Source of the DNA: Streptomyces diastatochromogenes
GTDB lineage: Bacteria > Actinomycetota > Actinomycetes > Streptomycetales > Streptomycetaceae
Assembly: GCF_002242805.1 (NCBI RefSeq)
Contig: NZ_MCGQ01000010.1
Coordinates: forward strand, 62,001-126,000
DNA: 64,000 nucleotides
Reading direction: 5' to 3'
Below, piece by piece: positions 33,185 to 41,616 of the stretch; the first letter of the stretch is position 1, and each line of letters opens with the position of its first letter. Made by a program: the position numbers and the translations under genes. The notes beneath the pieces were generated by a model. It had not been told where the DNA came from. It was given only the letters and a program-made list of their open reading frames with translations, and ran no database searches.

Positions 33185-34071
33185 GCCTCGCGCCGCGTGC
33201 CGTCCTGGTCCATCGCACCACGGAGTACGAGGAGTTGGTGGCCCGGCACGGCACGCACGGCCAGGCCGCCTTCTTCCTCGCCTCCCGGGGCCGGGACATC
33301 GAGGAGGTCGCCGAACGCCACCGCCGGGCCCGCGGCGCCCTGGCCGAGGTGACCGCGGCCGTCCCCCTGACCTGGCGTCAGGCGCGGGTGGAGCGGGCCG
33401 ACCTGGACCGCTTCCTGTTCGCGCCGGAGGACGTGGTCGTGGTGGTCGGCCAGGACGGACTGGTCGCCAACGTCGCCAAGTACCTGACGGGCCAGCCGGT
33501 GATCGGCATCGACACCGACCCGGGCCGCAACCCCGGGGTGCTGGTCCGGCACCGCCCGCAGGACGCGGTGAAGCTGCTGGCGGCGGCACCGGTCACGGTG
33601 GACGAACTCACCATGGTCGAGGCCGTCGCCGACGACACCCAGCGGCTGGTGGCGCTCAACGAGATCTACCTCGGCACACCGGGCCACCAGACCGCCCGCT
33701 ACCGCCTGGGCCTCGACGACGACGGGGGTGCCGTCGAGGCCCAGGCCTCCTCCGGGGTGCTGGTCGGAACCGGCACCGGCGCGACCGGCTGGCTGCGCTC
33801 GGTGTGGCAGGAGCGGGACAGCCGGCTCCCGCTGCCCTCCCCCACCGAGGACCGGCTGGTGTGGTTCGTCCGGGAGGCCTGGCCGTCACCCGCCACCGGT
33901 ACGACCCTGGTGGCGGGCGAACTCGCGGCCTCGGCGTCGCTCACGGTCACCGTGGAGTCCGACCGGCTCATCGCCTTCGGCGACGGCATCGAGAGCGACG
34001 CACTCCAGCTCACCTGGGGACAGACGGTCCGGGTGGGGGTGTGCGGGCAGCGGCTGCGGCTGGCGGGTTAG
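33181..34071 (+). CDS. NAD kinase-like protein (ATP-NAD/diacylglycerol kinase fold)
   Basis: This 296-aa protein starts at GTG 33181, overlapping the SPFH stop. EDVVVVVGQDGLVANVAKYL (about residue 80-100) stands where NAD kinases have GGDGT, and SSGVLVGTGTGATGWLRSV matches the NAD-binding GTGATG(W/T) loop. The usual GGDG glycine is replaced by Gln, so catalysis may differ. It could phosphorylate NAD or another nucleotide-like ligand. The fixed pairing with an SPFH scaffold suggests a membrane-associated or complex-bound role; this is not a well-known system. Confidence 0.8.
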   Translation: MSLAPRAVLVHRTTEYEELVARHGTHGQAAFFLASRGRDIEEVAERHRRARGALAEVTAAVPLTWRQARVERADLDRFLFAPEDVVVVVGQDGLVANVAKYLTGQPVIGIDTDPGRNPGVLVRHRPQDAVKLLAAAPVTVDELTMVEAVADDTQRLVALNEIYLGTPGHQTARYRLGLDDDGGAVEAQASSGVLVGTGTGATGWLRSVWQERDSRLPLPSPTEDRLVWFVREAWPSPATGTTLVAGELAASASLTVTVESDRLIAFGDGIESDALQLTWGQTVRVGVCGQRLRLAG

Positions 34072-34072
34072 C

Positions 34073-36637
34073 TCAGAGACGGGGGTCGACCGGCTCGGAC
34101 TCCAGGGCCAGCACACCGAACACCGCCTCGTGCACCCGCCACAGCGGCTCCCCGTCCGCGAGCCGGTCCAGGGCCTCCAGGCCCAGGGCGTACTCGCGGA
34201 TCGCCAGCGACCGCTTGTGGTTCAGGAACCGCTGCCGCAGCTTGGCGAGGTTGTCCGGCCGGGTGTACTCGGGACCGTAGATGATCCGCAGGTACTCGCG
34301 GCCCCGGCACTTGATGCCGGGCTGCACCAGCCGGCCCTCCGGGCTGCGGACCACCGCGCCCACCGGCTTGACGACCATGCCCTCGCCGCCCCGGCCGGTC
34401 ATCTCCAGCCACCAGTCGACGCCGGCGCGGACCGACTCGGGGTCGCCCGTGTCGACGTACAGGCGCCGGGTGGTCTGCAGCAGTCCGGTGCCGTCGTGCT
34501 CCACCAGCCGGTCGATCAGGGCCAGTTGCTCGTCGTGCGGCAGCGCGGCCAGGCTGCGCCCGCGGGTGGCCAGGATCTGGAAGGGGGCCAGGCGGACCCC
34601 GTCCAGGCCGTCGGTCGTCCAGCAGTACCGGCGGTAGGCGTCGGTGAACGCGGCCGCGTCGGCCGCGCGGTCACGCTGCTGGTCCAGCAGCCCGCCCACG
34701 TCGGTGCCACGGGCCGCGGCGGCCTCCAGTGCGGCCAGCGCACCCGGGAACACCGCACCGGAGGCGGCGCCCACGGCCGCGTACTGGCTGCGCAACAGCC
34801 CCGAGGCCTTCAGCGACCAGGGCATCAGCTCGGCGTCGAGCAGGAGCCAGTCGCCCGCGCCGGAGGCGCTGTCGGCTGCAGCCAGCTCCTCCCACAGGCC
34901 CGCGTCCCCGACGGCCGAGCGCAGCCGGCCGAGGATCTCCTCGGTCACCGTCTCGTCGTCGAAGAACGGCCGTCCGGTACGGGTGTACAGCGACCCCGTG
35001 GGCCCGTCCACACCGAACCGCTCGCGAGCAGCGTCCGCGTCCCGGCACACCAGGGCCACCGCCCGCGAGCCCATGTGCTTCTCCTCGCACACGACCCGCG
35101 CGACGCCGTCCGCCGCGTACTGCGCGAAGGCCTCGGCCGGGTGCTCCAGGTAGCCATCCTCCTGCGAGGTCGCCGTCGGTGCCATCGTCGGCGGCAGGTA
35201 CGGCAGCAGGCGCGGGTCGACCGCGAAGCGGCTCATGACCTCCAGGGCCGCGGCCGCGTTCTCCTCGCGGACCGCGACCCGGCCCGCGTGCCGGGTCTCC
35301 ACGGCCCTGCGGCCGTGCACGTCCGCCAGGCCCAGCGGCCGCCCGTCGTGCCCGCCGGGCGCCTCGCCGCGCAGCGGCCTGGCCGGCTCGTACCAGACCT
35401 GCTCGGCCGGTACGTCGACCAGTTCGCGCTCCGGCCAGCGCAGCGCGGTCAGCTTGCCGCCGAAGACGGCGCCGGTGTCCAGGCAGATGGTGTTGTTGAG
35501 CCAGGTGGCCTCCGGGACCGGGGTGTGGCCGTACACCACCGCCGCGCGGCCCCGGTAGTCCTCGGCCCACGGGTAGCGCACGGGCAGCCCGAACTCGTCG
35601 GTCTCGCCGGTGGTGTCGCCGTACAGGGCGTGCGAGCGCACCCGGCCGGACGTGCGGCCGTGGTACTTCTCGGGCAGACCGGCGTGGCAGACGACCAGCT
35701 TGCCGCCGTCGAGGACGTAGTGGCTGACCAGCCCCTCCAGGAAGCGGCGCACCTCCGCCCTGAACTCCTCGCTCTCGCCCTCCATCTGCGCGATGGTCTC
35801 GGCGAGCCCGTGGGTGTGCTGGACCTTGCGGCCCTTGAGGTAACGGCCGTACTTGTTCTCGTGGTTGCCGGGCACGCACAGCGCGTTGCCCGACCCGACC
35901 ATGGACATCACCCGGCGCAGCACACCCGGGCTGTCCGGGCCGCGGTCCACCAGGTCGCCGACGAACACGGCGGTACGGCCGTCCGGGTGCACGCCGTCGG
36001 AGTAGCCCAACTCGGCCAGCAGCGACTCCAGTTCGGAGGCGCAGCCGTGGATGTCGCCGATGATGTCGAAGGGGCCGGTGAGGTGGGTCAGGTCGTTGAA
36101 GCGCTTCTCGGTGACGACGGTGGCGCTGTCGACCTCCTCGACCCCGCGCAGGACGTGCACCTTGCGGAAGCCCTCGCGCTCCAGGTGCCGCAGGGAGCGG
36201 CGGAGTTCGCGGATGTGCCGCTGGATGACCCGGCGGGGCATGTCGGCGCGGTCGGTACGGGCCGCGTTGCGCTCCGCGCAGACCTCCTCGGGCACGTCCA
36301 GCACGATGGCGATGGGCAGCACGTCGTACTGCTTGGCCAGCTCGATGAGCTGGCGCCTGCTGTCCTGCTGCACGCTGGTGGCGTCGACGACGGTACGGCG
36401 GCCGGCGGCCAGCCGCTTGCCGGCGATGTAGTGCAGGACGTCGAAGGCGTCCCGGGTCGCGCTCTGGTCGTTCTCGTCGTCGGAGACCAGACCGCGGCAG
36501 AAGTCGGAGGAGATCACCTCGGTCGGCTTGAAGTGCCGGCGGGCGAACGTGGACTTGCCGGAGCCGGAGGCGCCGACGAGGACGACGAGGGAGAGGTCGG
36601 TGACGGGGAGGACCCGTCCCGTACGGTTCTCGGTCAT
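34073..36637 (-). CDS. pnkp: Bacterial polynucleotide kinase-phosphatase-ligase (Pnkp) of RNA repair
   Basis: This 854-aa three-domain enzyme starts at ATG 36637, which overlaps the hen1 stop. Residues about 1-180 are a P-loop kinase with GASGSGKS at 22-29. Residues about 190-420 are a calcineurin-type phosphatase with GDIHGC, GDLVDRGPDS and GNHE. The C-terminal part is a ligase-like adenylyltransferase with Lys520 in EEKHMGSRA. The length matches C. thermocellum Pnkp (870 aa). It repairs RNA cut by ribotoxins (5' kinase, 3' end healing, adenylylation) and needs Hen1 to seal. The Hen1 gene directly upstream completes the pair. Confidence 0.95.
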   Translation of the reverse strand: MTENRTGRVLPVTDLSLVVLVGASGSGKSTFARRHFKPTEVISSDFCRGLVSDDENDQSATRDAFDVLHYIAGKRLAAGRRTVVDATSVQQDSRRQLIELAKQYDVLPIAIVLDVPEEVCAERNAARTDRADMPRRVIQRHIRELRRSLRHLEREGFRKVHVLRGVEEVDSATVVTEKRFNDLTHLTGPFDIIGDIHGCASELESLLAELGYSDGVHPDGRTAVFVGDLVDRGPDSPGVLRRVMSMVGSGNALCVPGNHENKYGRYLKGRKVQHTHGLAETIAQMEGESEEFRAEVRRFLEGLVSHYVLDGGKLVVCHAGLPEKYHGRTSGRVRSHALYGDTTGETDEFGLPVRYPWAEDYRGRAAVVYGHTPVPEATWLNNTICLDTGAVFGGKLTALRWPERELVDVPAEQVWYEPARPLRGEAPGGHDGRPLGLADVHGRRAVETRHAGRVAVREENAAAALEVMSRFAVDPRLLPYLPPTMAPTATSQEDGYLEHPAEAFAQYAADGVARVVCEEKHMGSRAVALVCRDADAARERFGVDGPTGSLYTRTGRPFFDDETVTEEILGRLRSAVGDAGLWEELAAADSASGAGDWLLLDAELMPWSLKASGLLRSQYAAVGAASGAVFPGALAALEAAAARGTDVGGLLDQQRDRAADAAAFTDAYRRYCWTTDGLDGVRLAPFQILATRGRSLAALPHDEQLALIDRLVEHDGTGLLQTTRRLYVDTGDPESVRAGVDWWLEMTGRGGEGMVVKPVGAVVRSPEGRLVQPGIKCRGREYLRIIYGPEYTRPDNLAKLRQRFLNHKRSLAIREYALGLEALDRLADGEPLWRVHEAVFGVLALESEPVDPRL

Positions 36638-38100
36638 GCTGCCTTCGCCTCCTTCTCGGTGTCGTTGCGGTGGAACAGGGCCATCTGGGTGGGCGGACCC
36701 ACCTCGGGGTCGTCCGGCCCGACGGGAGCGAACTCGACCTCGTAGCCGTACCGTTCGGCGATCGTCGCCGACCAGGTGCGGAACTCCTCCCGGGTCCACT
36801 CGAAGCGGTGGTCGCCGTGCCGGACGTGTCCGGCGGGCAGGGTCTCCCAGCGGACGTTGTACTCGACGTTCGGGGTGGTCACCAGGACCGTGCGCGGGCG
36901 CGCGTGTCCGAACACCGCGTACTCCAGGGCGGGCAGCCGAGGCAGGTCGAGGTGCTCGATCACCTCGCTGAGCACGGCGGCGTCGTAGCCCTTGAGCCGG
37001 TTGTCGGTGTAGGCGAGCGAGCCCTGGAAGAGCTTGACGCGGGCCGCCTGCCGCTCCCCCATGCGGTCGAGCTTCAGCCGCCGCGAGGCGATGGTGAGCG
37101 CCCGGACGGACACGTCGACGCCGACGACCTCGCTGAACCGCACGTCCTTGAGCAGTTCCTGCACCAACTGGCCCTGCCCGCAGCCCAGGTCGAGCACCCG
37201 GGCGGCACCGGACGCGCGCAGGGCGGCGAGGATCGCCTCGCGCCGCTGCACGGCGAGCGGGGTCGGCTTCTCCTCGGCCTCCGACTCCTCCTCGACCGCG
37301 TTGTCGATCGACTCGACCTCGCTGTCGTCGGCCTCGGCCAGGCGCACCAGCTCCAGCCGCTCCATCGCCTGCCGGGTCAGGGACCAGCGACGGGAGAGGT
37401 AGCGGCTGGTGATCAGCTTCTGCTCCGGGTGCCCGGGCAGCCAGCCGTCCCCGGCCCGCAGCAGCTTGTCGACCTCGTCGGAGGAGACCCAGTAGTGCTT
37501 GGCGTCGTCGAGGACGGGGAGCAGCACGTACAGGTGGCGCAGCGCCTCGGCGAGGGTCAGCTTCTCCGACTCCAGGACGAGGCGGACGTACCGCGAGTCG
37601 CCCCACCCCGGGAATTCGGTGTCGAGGGCGACCGGGTCGGCGGTCACCGCCCAGCCGAGCGGTTCGAAGAGCTGTCGTACGAGATCCGGACCGCCGCGGG
37701 CGGGCAGCGCGGGCACCTCGATGCGCAGCGGCAGGGGCGCGGCGGCCCGCTCCGGGCGGGCGTTGCACACACCGCGCAGGGCGCTGGAGAACACGCCGCT
37801 CAGCGCGACCGCGAGCAGCGAGGAGGCCGCGTAGGGGCGGTCGTTGACGTACTGGGCGAGTGCCGCGTCGGGTGCTCCGCCGCGGCCCTTGCCCTTGCCC
37901 CGCCGGACCAGCGCGACCGTATCGACCTCGAGCAACAGCGCGGCCGTGCAGCGCTGGGCGTCCGCCTCCGGGTAGAAGACGTGCGCGGTGCCGTAGGAGG
38001 TCGAGAACTTCTGCGCCTTGTCGGGATGCTTGTGCAGCAGGAACCCGAGGTCGGTGGCCGGGAAGGCGGCGGTGCCGCTCGTGGAGATCGTCAGGAACAC
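36634..38100 (-). CDS. hen1: Hen1 RNA 3'-terminal 2'-O-methyltransferase
   Basis: This 488-aa protein begins MFLTISTSGTAAFPATDLGFLLHKHP. The N-terminal half is the Pnkp-interacting/ligase-activating module. The C-terminal half is the SAM methyltransferase: VLDLGCGQGQLVQELL, the metal-site SEVIEHLDLPRL, and HVRHGDHRFEWTREEF giving the catalytic His residues. It adds a 2'-O-methyl group to the 3' end before Pnkp seals the break, which makes the repaired site immune to repeated cleavage. The translational coupling with pnkp (ATGA) is typical. Confidence 0.95.
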   Translation of the reverse strand: MFLTISTSGTAAFPATDLGFLLHKHPDKAQKFSTSYGTAHVFYPEADAQRCTAALLLEVDTVALVRRGKGKGRGGAPDAALAQYVNDRPYAASSLLAVALSGVFSSALRGVCNARPERAAAPLPLRIEVPALPARGGPDLVRQLFEPLGWAVTADPVALDTEFPGWGDSRYVRLVLESEKLTLAEALRHLYVLLPVLDDAKHYWVSSDEVDKLLRAGDGWLPGHPEQKLITSRYLSRRWSLTRQAMERLELVRLAEADDSEVESIDNAVEEESEAEEKPTPLAVQRREAILAALRASGAARVLDLGCGQGQLVQELLKDVRFSEVVGVDVSVRALTIASRRLKLDRMGERQAARVKLFQGSLAYTDNRLKGYDAAVLSEVIEHLDLPRLPALEYAVFGHARPRTVLVTTPNVEYNVRWETLPAGHVRHGDHRFEWTREEFRTWSATIAERYGYEVEFAPVGPDDPEVGPPTQMALFHRNDTEKEAKAA

Positions 38101-38160
38101 GCGTCCGATTCTCCCGTGTACGGCACCTCTCCGACCATCGGTTTTAGCGCATAGCCCGGC

Positions 38161-39111
38161 TCAGGACTCCTTCTCGACGATCGTCCGGGCGTTCTCGACT
38201 GCCCGGTCGTCCGCCGCGCGCATGGCGTCCAGGTCCTTCTCGTGCCGGCCGATGACCGTCTTCTGAGCGCGGGCCTCGACGGCGTGGACGGTGTCGATGT
38301 AGTCGGTGTCGAGCTTGCACCGGGCATCGGCGGCCGCTGTCTTCTTCTCGTGGCCCGTCGGCTCGTCCGTCCGGTACCAGGCGGTGTCGAACGACGCCTC
38401 GTCCGGGTCGGGGTAGCGGAAGCCCTTCTCCTTCATGCAGGCCGACCACGCGCGGTCGGCCTTCTTCCAGGCCGGGTCCTTCCGCGCCTCCTTGTGGGAC
38501 TCGGACCACAGTGCGAGGGCCAGTGAGTAGAAGCCGGTGAGCTTCACGCCGTTGACCTTCGTCGCCTTGGGTGGAGAGCCGTAGATCGTCCGCGTCGCCC
38601 GTCCCAGGCAACCGCCCTCGGGGATGGGCTGACCATGGGCACGGTGGCTGTCACCGGAGTCGAACGAGCCGGTGAGGGCGACGTACTGGTCGGCCGGCCA
38701 CTCCTGGGGCTGGGCGTCGGACTCCTTCAGGTTCCGGTTGTGGTACCCGTGCTCGGCGGCCCGGTCGGGATCGTCCACCCCGTAGGGGCTGTCGTCACCG
38801 GTCGTGCCGCGGCCCACCAGGGTTCCCTGCCGGACCGGGTACGTCGACTCGACGGCCTTGGTGTCGAGCACCGTGAAGCCGGAGAAGCCGAGCCGGACCA
38901 TGCACTTCTTCGCGAGGATCCACTGCGCCCTGCTGACGGCCTTTCCCCCGTCCGACGACGGGTCCGGTATGTAGGCGTGCAGCGGGAACGACTCCATGGT
39001 GTTGAGGCGTCGGGCCGCGTCGGCGGGGTCGTCGTGGCCGGCGAACTGGCAGGCCGACAGGGCCAGCAGGCCGGTGGCAGCGAGAGAGGCGAGAGGGAGC
39101 ACTTTACGCAC
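38161..39111 (-). CDS. Secreted lipoprotein, unknown function
   Basis: This 316-aa protein has a lipoprotein signal peptide ending LSAC (MRKVLPLASLAATGLLALSAC). The mature part contains PLHAYIPD, GFSGFTVLDTKAV, a Trp-rich 'AWSACMKEKGFRYPDPDEA' and an acidic C-terminus with RKDPAWKKAD. The Cys-Met-Lys-Glu-Lys-Gly-Phe motif is frequent in extracytoplasmic lipoproteins of Streptomyces that lack assigned functions. Several Cys residues suggest disulfides. It is divergent from the carboxypeptidase gene, with about 180 bp between. Confidence 0.85.
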   Translation of the reverse strand: MRKVLPLASLAATGLLALSACQFAGHDDPADAARRLNTMESFPLHAYIPDPSSDGGKAVSRAQWILAKKCMVRLGFSGFTVLDTKAVESTYPVRQGTLVGRGTTGDDSPYGVDDPDRAAEHGYHNRNLKESDAQPQEWPADQYVALTGSFDSGDSHRAHGQPIPEGGCLGRATRTIYGSPPKATKVNGVKLTGFYSLALALWSESHKEARKDPAWKKADRAWSACMKEKGFRYPDPDEASFDTAWYRTDEPTGHEKKTAAADARCKLDTDYIDTVHAVEARAQKTVIGRHEKDLDAMRAADDRAVENARTIVEKES

Positions 39112-39289
39112 CCGGTCATCCGATCAGGACTGGATCATGTGCGCCGTGATGGAGCCCACAGTTCCGGCACGGAGAGTCCACATTCCGAGCACATCACCCT
39201 GCCCACTGTGATCTCCACCATGGCCCTTCGGTCCCGGACCTGGTGAAGTGAGCGACCGTCAACTGACCACTGACAGAACGGGGATGGGA

Positions 39290-40219
39290 ATGACCATCGA
39301 CACAGGCGTACCCATGCACAGACGAGCCGCGATCGCGGCGACGGCCGCCGCTGTACTGTCCACGGGGGTTCTCGCGGCCGCTCCCGCCCATGCGGCTCCG
39401 TCGGCTCCGTCGGCGCCTTCCGTGTCGGCGCAGGGCGCGTACGCGATGAACGCGGCCACCGGCAAGGCGCTGTTCGGGAAGGCGGCGGACACCGAGCTGC
39501 GGACCGGCTCCACGACAAAGATCATGACGGCCCTCGTGGTGCTGTCGCAGCGGAACGTGGATCTCAACCGCAAGGTGAAGATCAAGAAGGAGTACACGGA
39601 CTACGTCATCGATCCGGTGACCCACACCCAGCGGTACTCCAGTGCCAACCTGATCCTGGGCGACTCGATGAACGTGCGGGACCTGTTGTACGGGCTTCTC
39701 CTGCCGTCCGGGTGCGACGCGGCGTACGCGCTCGCGGACACCTACGGGTCGGGGTCGACGACGGCCAAGCGGACGAAGTCGTTCATCGCGAAGATGAACG
39801 CCAAGGCACGCGAACTGGGCCTGACGCACACCCACTTCGACTCCTTCGACGGGGTGTCCAACGGCAAGAACCACGCGTCCCCGCGGGATCTGGCCAAGCT
39901 GGCCGGGGTCGCGCTGAAGAACAAGACGTTCAAGACGGTCGTCGGCACCAAGGTGAAGGACGACATGAAGTCGTACCGGCCCGGTGGCGGAACGCACGCG
40001 ATGTCCCCGTGGAAGAACACGAACACGCTGCTGAACACCTACCGGGGCGCGATCGGCGTGAAGACCGGATCGGGGCCGGAGGCGAAGTTCTGCCTGGTCT
40101 TCGCGGCCACCCGCAACGGCAAGACGGTCGTGGGCACCGTGCTCGCGGACACGTCGGTGGACGAGCGGCTCAAGGACGCGAAGAAGATCCTGGACTACGG
40201 CTTCACGCAGAGCGGCTGA
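39290..40219 (+). CDS. D-alanyl-D-alanine carboxypeptidase (peptidase S11, PBP5 type)
   Basis: This 309-aa protein is taken from ATG 39290 (MTIDTGVPMHRRAAIAATAA). A signal peptide (IAATAAAVLSTGVLAAAPAHA-AP) precedes the transpeptidase domain. STTK (SxxK motif, with nucleophilic Ser) occurs in RTGSTTKIMTALVV and KTGSG is the third motif. The second motif is LLPSGCDAAYAL, with Cys where PBP5 has Asn (SxN); this variant appears in actinobacterial homologues as far as I recall. It trims terminal D-Ala from peptidoglycan stem peptides outside the membrane. Confidence 0.92.
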   Translation: MTIDTGVPMHRRAAIAATAAAVLSTGVLAAAPAHAAPSAPSAPSVSAQGAYAMNAATGKALFGKAADTELRTGSTTKIMTALVVLSQRNVDLNRKVKIKKEYTDYVIDPVTHTQRYSSANLILGDSMNVRDLLYGLLLPSGCDAAYALADTYGSGSTTAKRTKSFIAKMNAKARELGLTHTHFDSFDGVSNGKNHASPRDLAKLAGVALKNKTFKTVVGTKVKDDMKSYRPGGGTHAMSPWKNTNTLLNTYRGAIGVKTGSGPEAKFCLVFAATRNGKTVVGTVLADTSVDERLKDAKKILDYGFTQSG

Positions 40220-40227
40220 CGGACGGC

Positions 40228-40265
40228 GGGCCGGGCAGGCGGGCACCTGTCTGCCTGCCCGGCCC
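40228..40265. terminator. Strong bidirectional hairpin terminator
   Basis: GGGCCGGGCAGGC (40228-40240) pairs perfectly with GCCTGCCCGGCCC (40253-40265). It fills the gap between the convergent carboxypeptidase gene (40219) and the CbrC-like gene (40268). Confidence 0.85.
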
Positions 40266-40267
40266 CC

Positions 40268-40960
40268 TCAGGTGAAGTCCGAGTAGGCGAGGCTGGTGCC
40301 GCAGACCCGGCAGCGGAACTGGTAGGAGGTCGGCTGACCGTCCGCGTCGAGTGCCTTGAGGTACTCGGCGGCGTCGCCGCAGTGGGTCAGCCAGCGCGGG
40401 GACTGCCAGGACGGGATGCCCGGCGTGCGCTCCAGGATCTCCCGCGCCACCTCGTCGGGGACGTCACCGTCGATGACGTCGTTGAACGTGGCGCCGTAGC
40501 GTGCGGCGGCCTTGCCGAAGGCGATGCAGTACGGGCAGATGCCCGCGCCCGGCGCCTCGGCCCCGAACACCGGCCCCGTGTACACCCAGCCGCGCACCTG
40601 CCCGCAGCACACGCACGGCTCGTCCGTCGGCACCACCACCCCGACCAGCGAGTGGTAGGCGAACCGGGGCAGGACCGGCCGCTGCGGGGGCTCCGGCAGG
40701 GGGCTGACGACCTGCTCGATCGCCCGGCCCGACCAGTCGGCGGGCGGCACGACGATCGCGGGGGCGCGCATGTCGTCGTCGGGCAGGTGCCGCCGGTCGT
40801 GCTCCCGCTGCAGGAGCACGGGACACTCATGCGGCATGATCACGGCACCGGTGCGGCGGGCGAGTTCGGCCAGCGCGTCGAGGACGAGGCCGCTGGAGAC
40901 GTGGGTGAACGACAGGCTTGTGGCCTTGCCCCGCGGACCCCGGAAGGCTGTGAGAAGCAA
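40268..40960 (-). CDS. CbrC/UPF0167-family cysteine-rich protein, start uncertain
   Basis: The C-terminal 130 residues match the CbrC family: LPRFAYHSLVGVVVPTDEPC, CVCCGQVRGWVYTGPVFG, GICPYCIAFGKAAARYGATF, WLTHCGDAAEYLKAL and the final CRVCGTSLAYSDF. The four CxxC pairs could bind zinc. The start is unclear. The first ATG in frame is at 40837 and has no ribosome site. A TTG at 40960 would give 230 residues. Third-position G/C stays high in this frame well upstream, even into the last 45 bases of the preceding gene. This suggests a missed upstream start or a frameshift joining the two genes (see findings). Confidence 0.65.
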   Translation of the reverse strand: MLLTAFRGPRGKATSLSFTHVSSGLVLDALAELARRTGAVIMPHECPVLLQREHDRRHLPDDDMRAPAIVVPPADWSGRAIEQVVSPLPEPPQRPVLPRFAYHSLVGVVVPTDEPCVCCGQVRGWVYTGPVFGAEAPGAGICPYCIAFGKAAARYGATFNDVIDGDVPDEVAREILERTPGIPSWQSPRWLTHCGDAAEYLKALDADGQPTSYQFRCRVCGTSLAYSDFT

Positions 40961-40979
40961 CTCGCCGGCACAGAACAGC

Positions 40980-41492
40980 TCATCGCTCTGCTCCTCGCTC
41001 TCCTTCGTCTGCCTTCGCCCGGGCCCGGAATTCGGCGACGTACCCGTTCGCCACGACCAGCGCGATCGAGGCCAGGCCCAGTACGGCGACCAGCGTGTTG
41101 ATCCAGAAATAGGCGGGGCTGCTCGGGTAGGTGCCGCCGTCGTCCAGGACACAGTCGAAGCGGAGCGGCAGCCAGGAGGCCGTCTGGCCGACCAGGTGGT
41201 CGGCCCGGTGGTCGTCGCGGCACTCGTGGGCCGGCGTCGAGTCCGCGCCGGACGAGGACTCGTGCACGGAGAGCGCGACCGCCCCGGCGCCGAGCACGTA
41301 GAGGATCACGGCGCCCGAACCGGTCATCCGCGCGGACCAGCGCAGCAGATCCGACCGCCAGTCCGGCCGCCGGCCGGGCAGGGCCACGGAGACGAGTTTG
41401 AAGGCGACCACGATCAGCCAGACCGGGACGGCGAAGAGGGCGGGAATGCACAGCAGGGCGAACAGCGTGCCGAGCAAGGAGTCGTCGTCCAT
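40980..41492 (-). CDS. Three-helix membrane protein, unknown function
   Basis: This 170-aa protein starts MDDDSLLGTLFALLCIPALF and has hydrophobic segments at about residues 7-35, 56-75 and 127-150 (FWINTLVAVLGLASIALVV). The middle loop contains two Cys residues (ECRDDHRADHL, RFDCVLDDGG) that may form an extracytoplasmic disulfide. The last 15 codons lose third-position G/C, whereas the next frame keeps it, so the annotated C-terminus (KADEGERGAER) may be the product of a frameshift. It lies upstream of the CbrC-like gene on the same strand. Confidence 0.7.
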   Translation of the reverse strand: MDDDSLLGTLFALLCIPALFAVPVWLIVVAFKLVSVALPGRRPDWRSDLLRWSARMTGSGAVILYVLGAGAVALSVHESSSGADSTPAHECRDDHRADHLVGQTASWLPLRFDCVLDDGGTYPSSPAYFWINTLVAVLGLASIALVVANGYVAEFRARAKADEGERGAER

Positions 41493-41571
41493 CGGACGAG
41501 ATCACCAGGGACCGGCCGGCATGGCTGTGGTGGAGGCCATAGTTCCGGTCACAGGACCGTCACAGGTCACG

Positions 41572-41603
41572 CCGTCCCCTCCGACCCGGGTCGGAGGGGA
41601 CGG
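41572..41603. terminator. Perfect 32-bp palindromic terminator
   Basis: CCGTCCCCTCCGACCC (41572-41587) is followed at once by its exact complement GGGTCGGAGGGGACGG (41588-41603). It lies after the LLM oxidoreductase gene (ends 41617, minus strand) and before the membrane-protein gene. Confidence 0.85.
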
Positions 41604-41616
41604 CGGACGGGGGGCG

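Noticed and set aside
36638..37768. Minus-strand extension of the pnkp frame by over 370 codons
   Set aside because: It is out of frame with hen1, which fills the same bases and has clear motifs. The Pnkp family begins at the P-loop, so ATG 36637 is the start.
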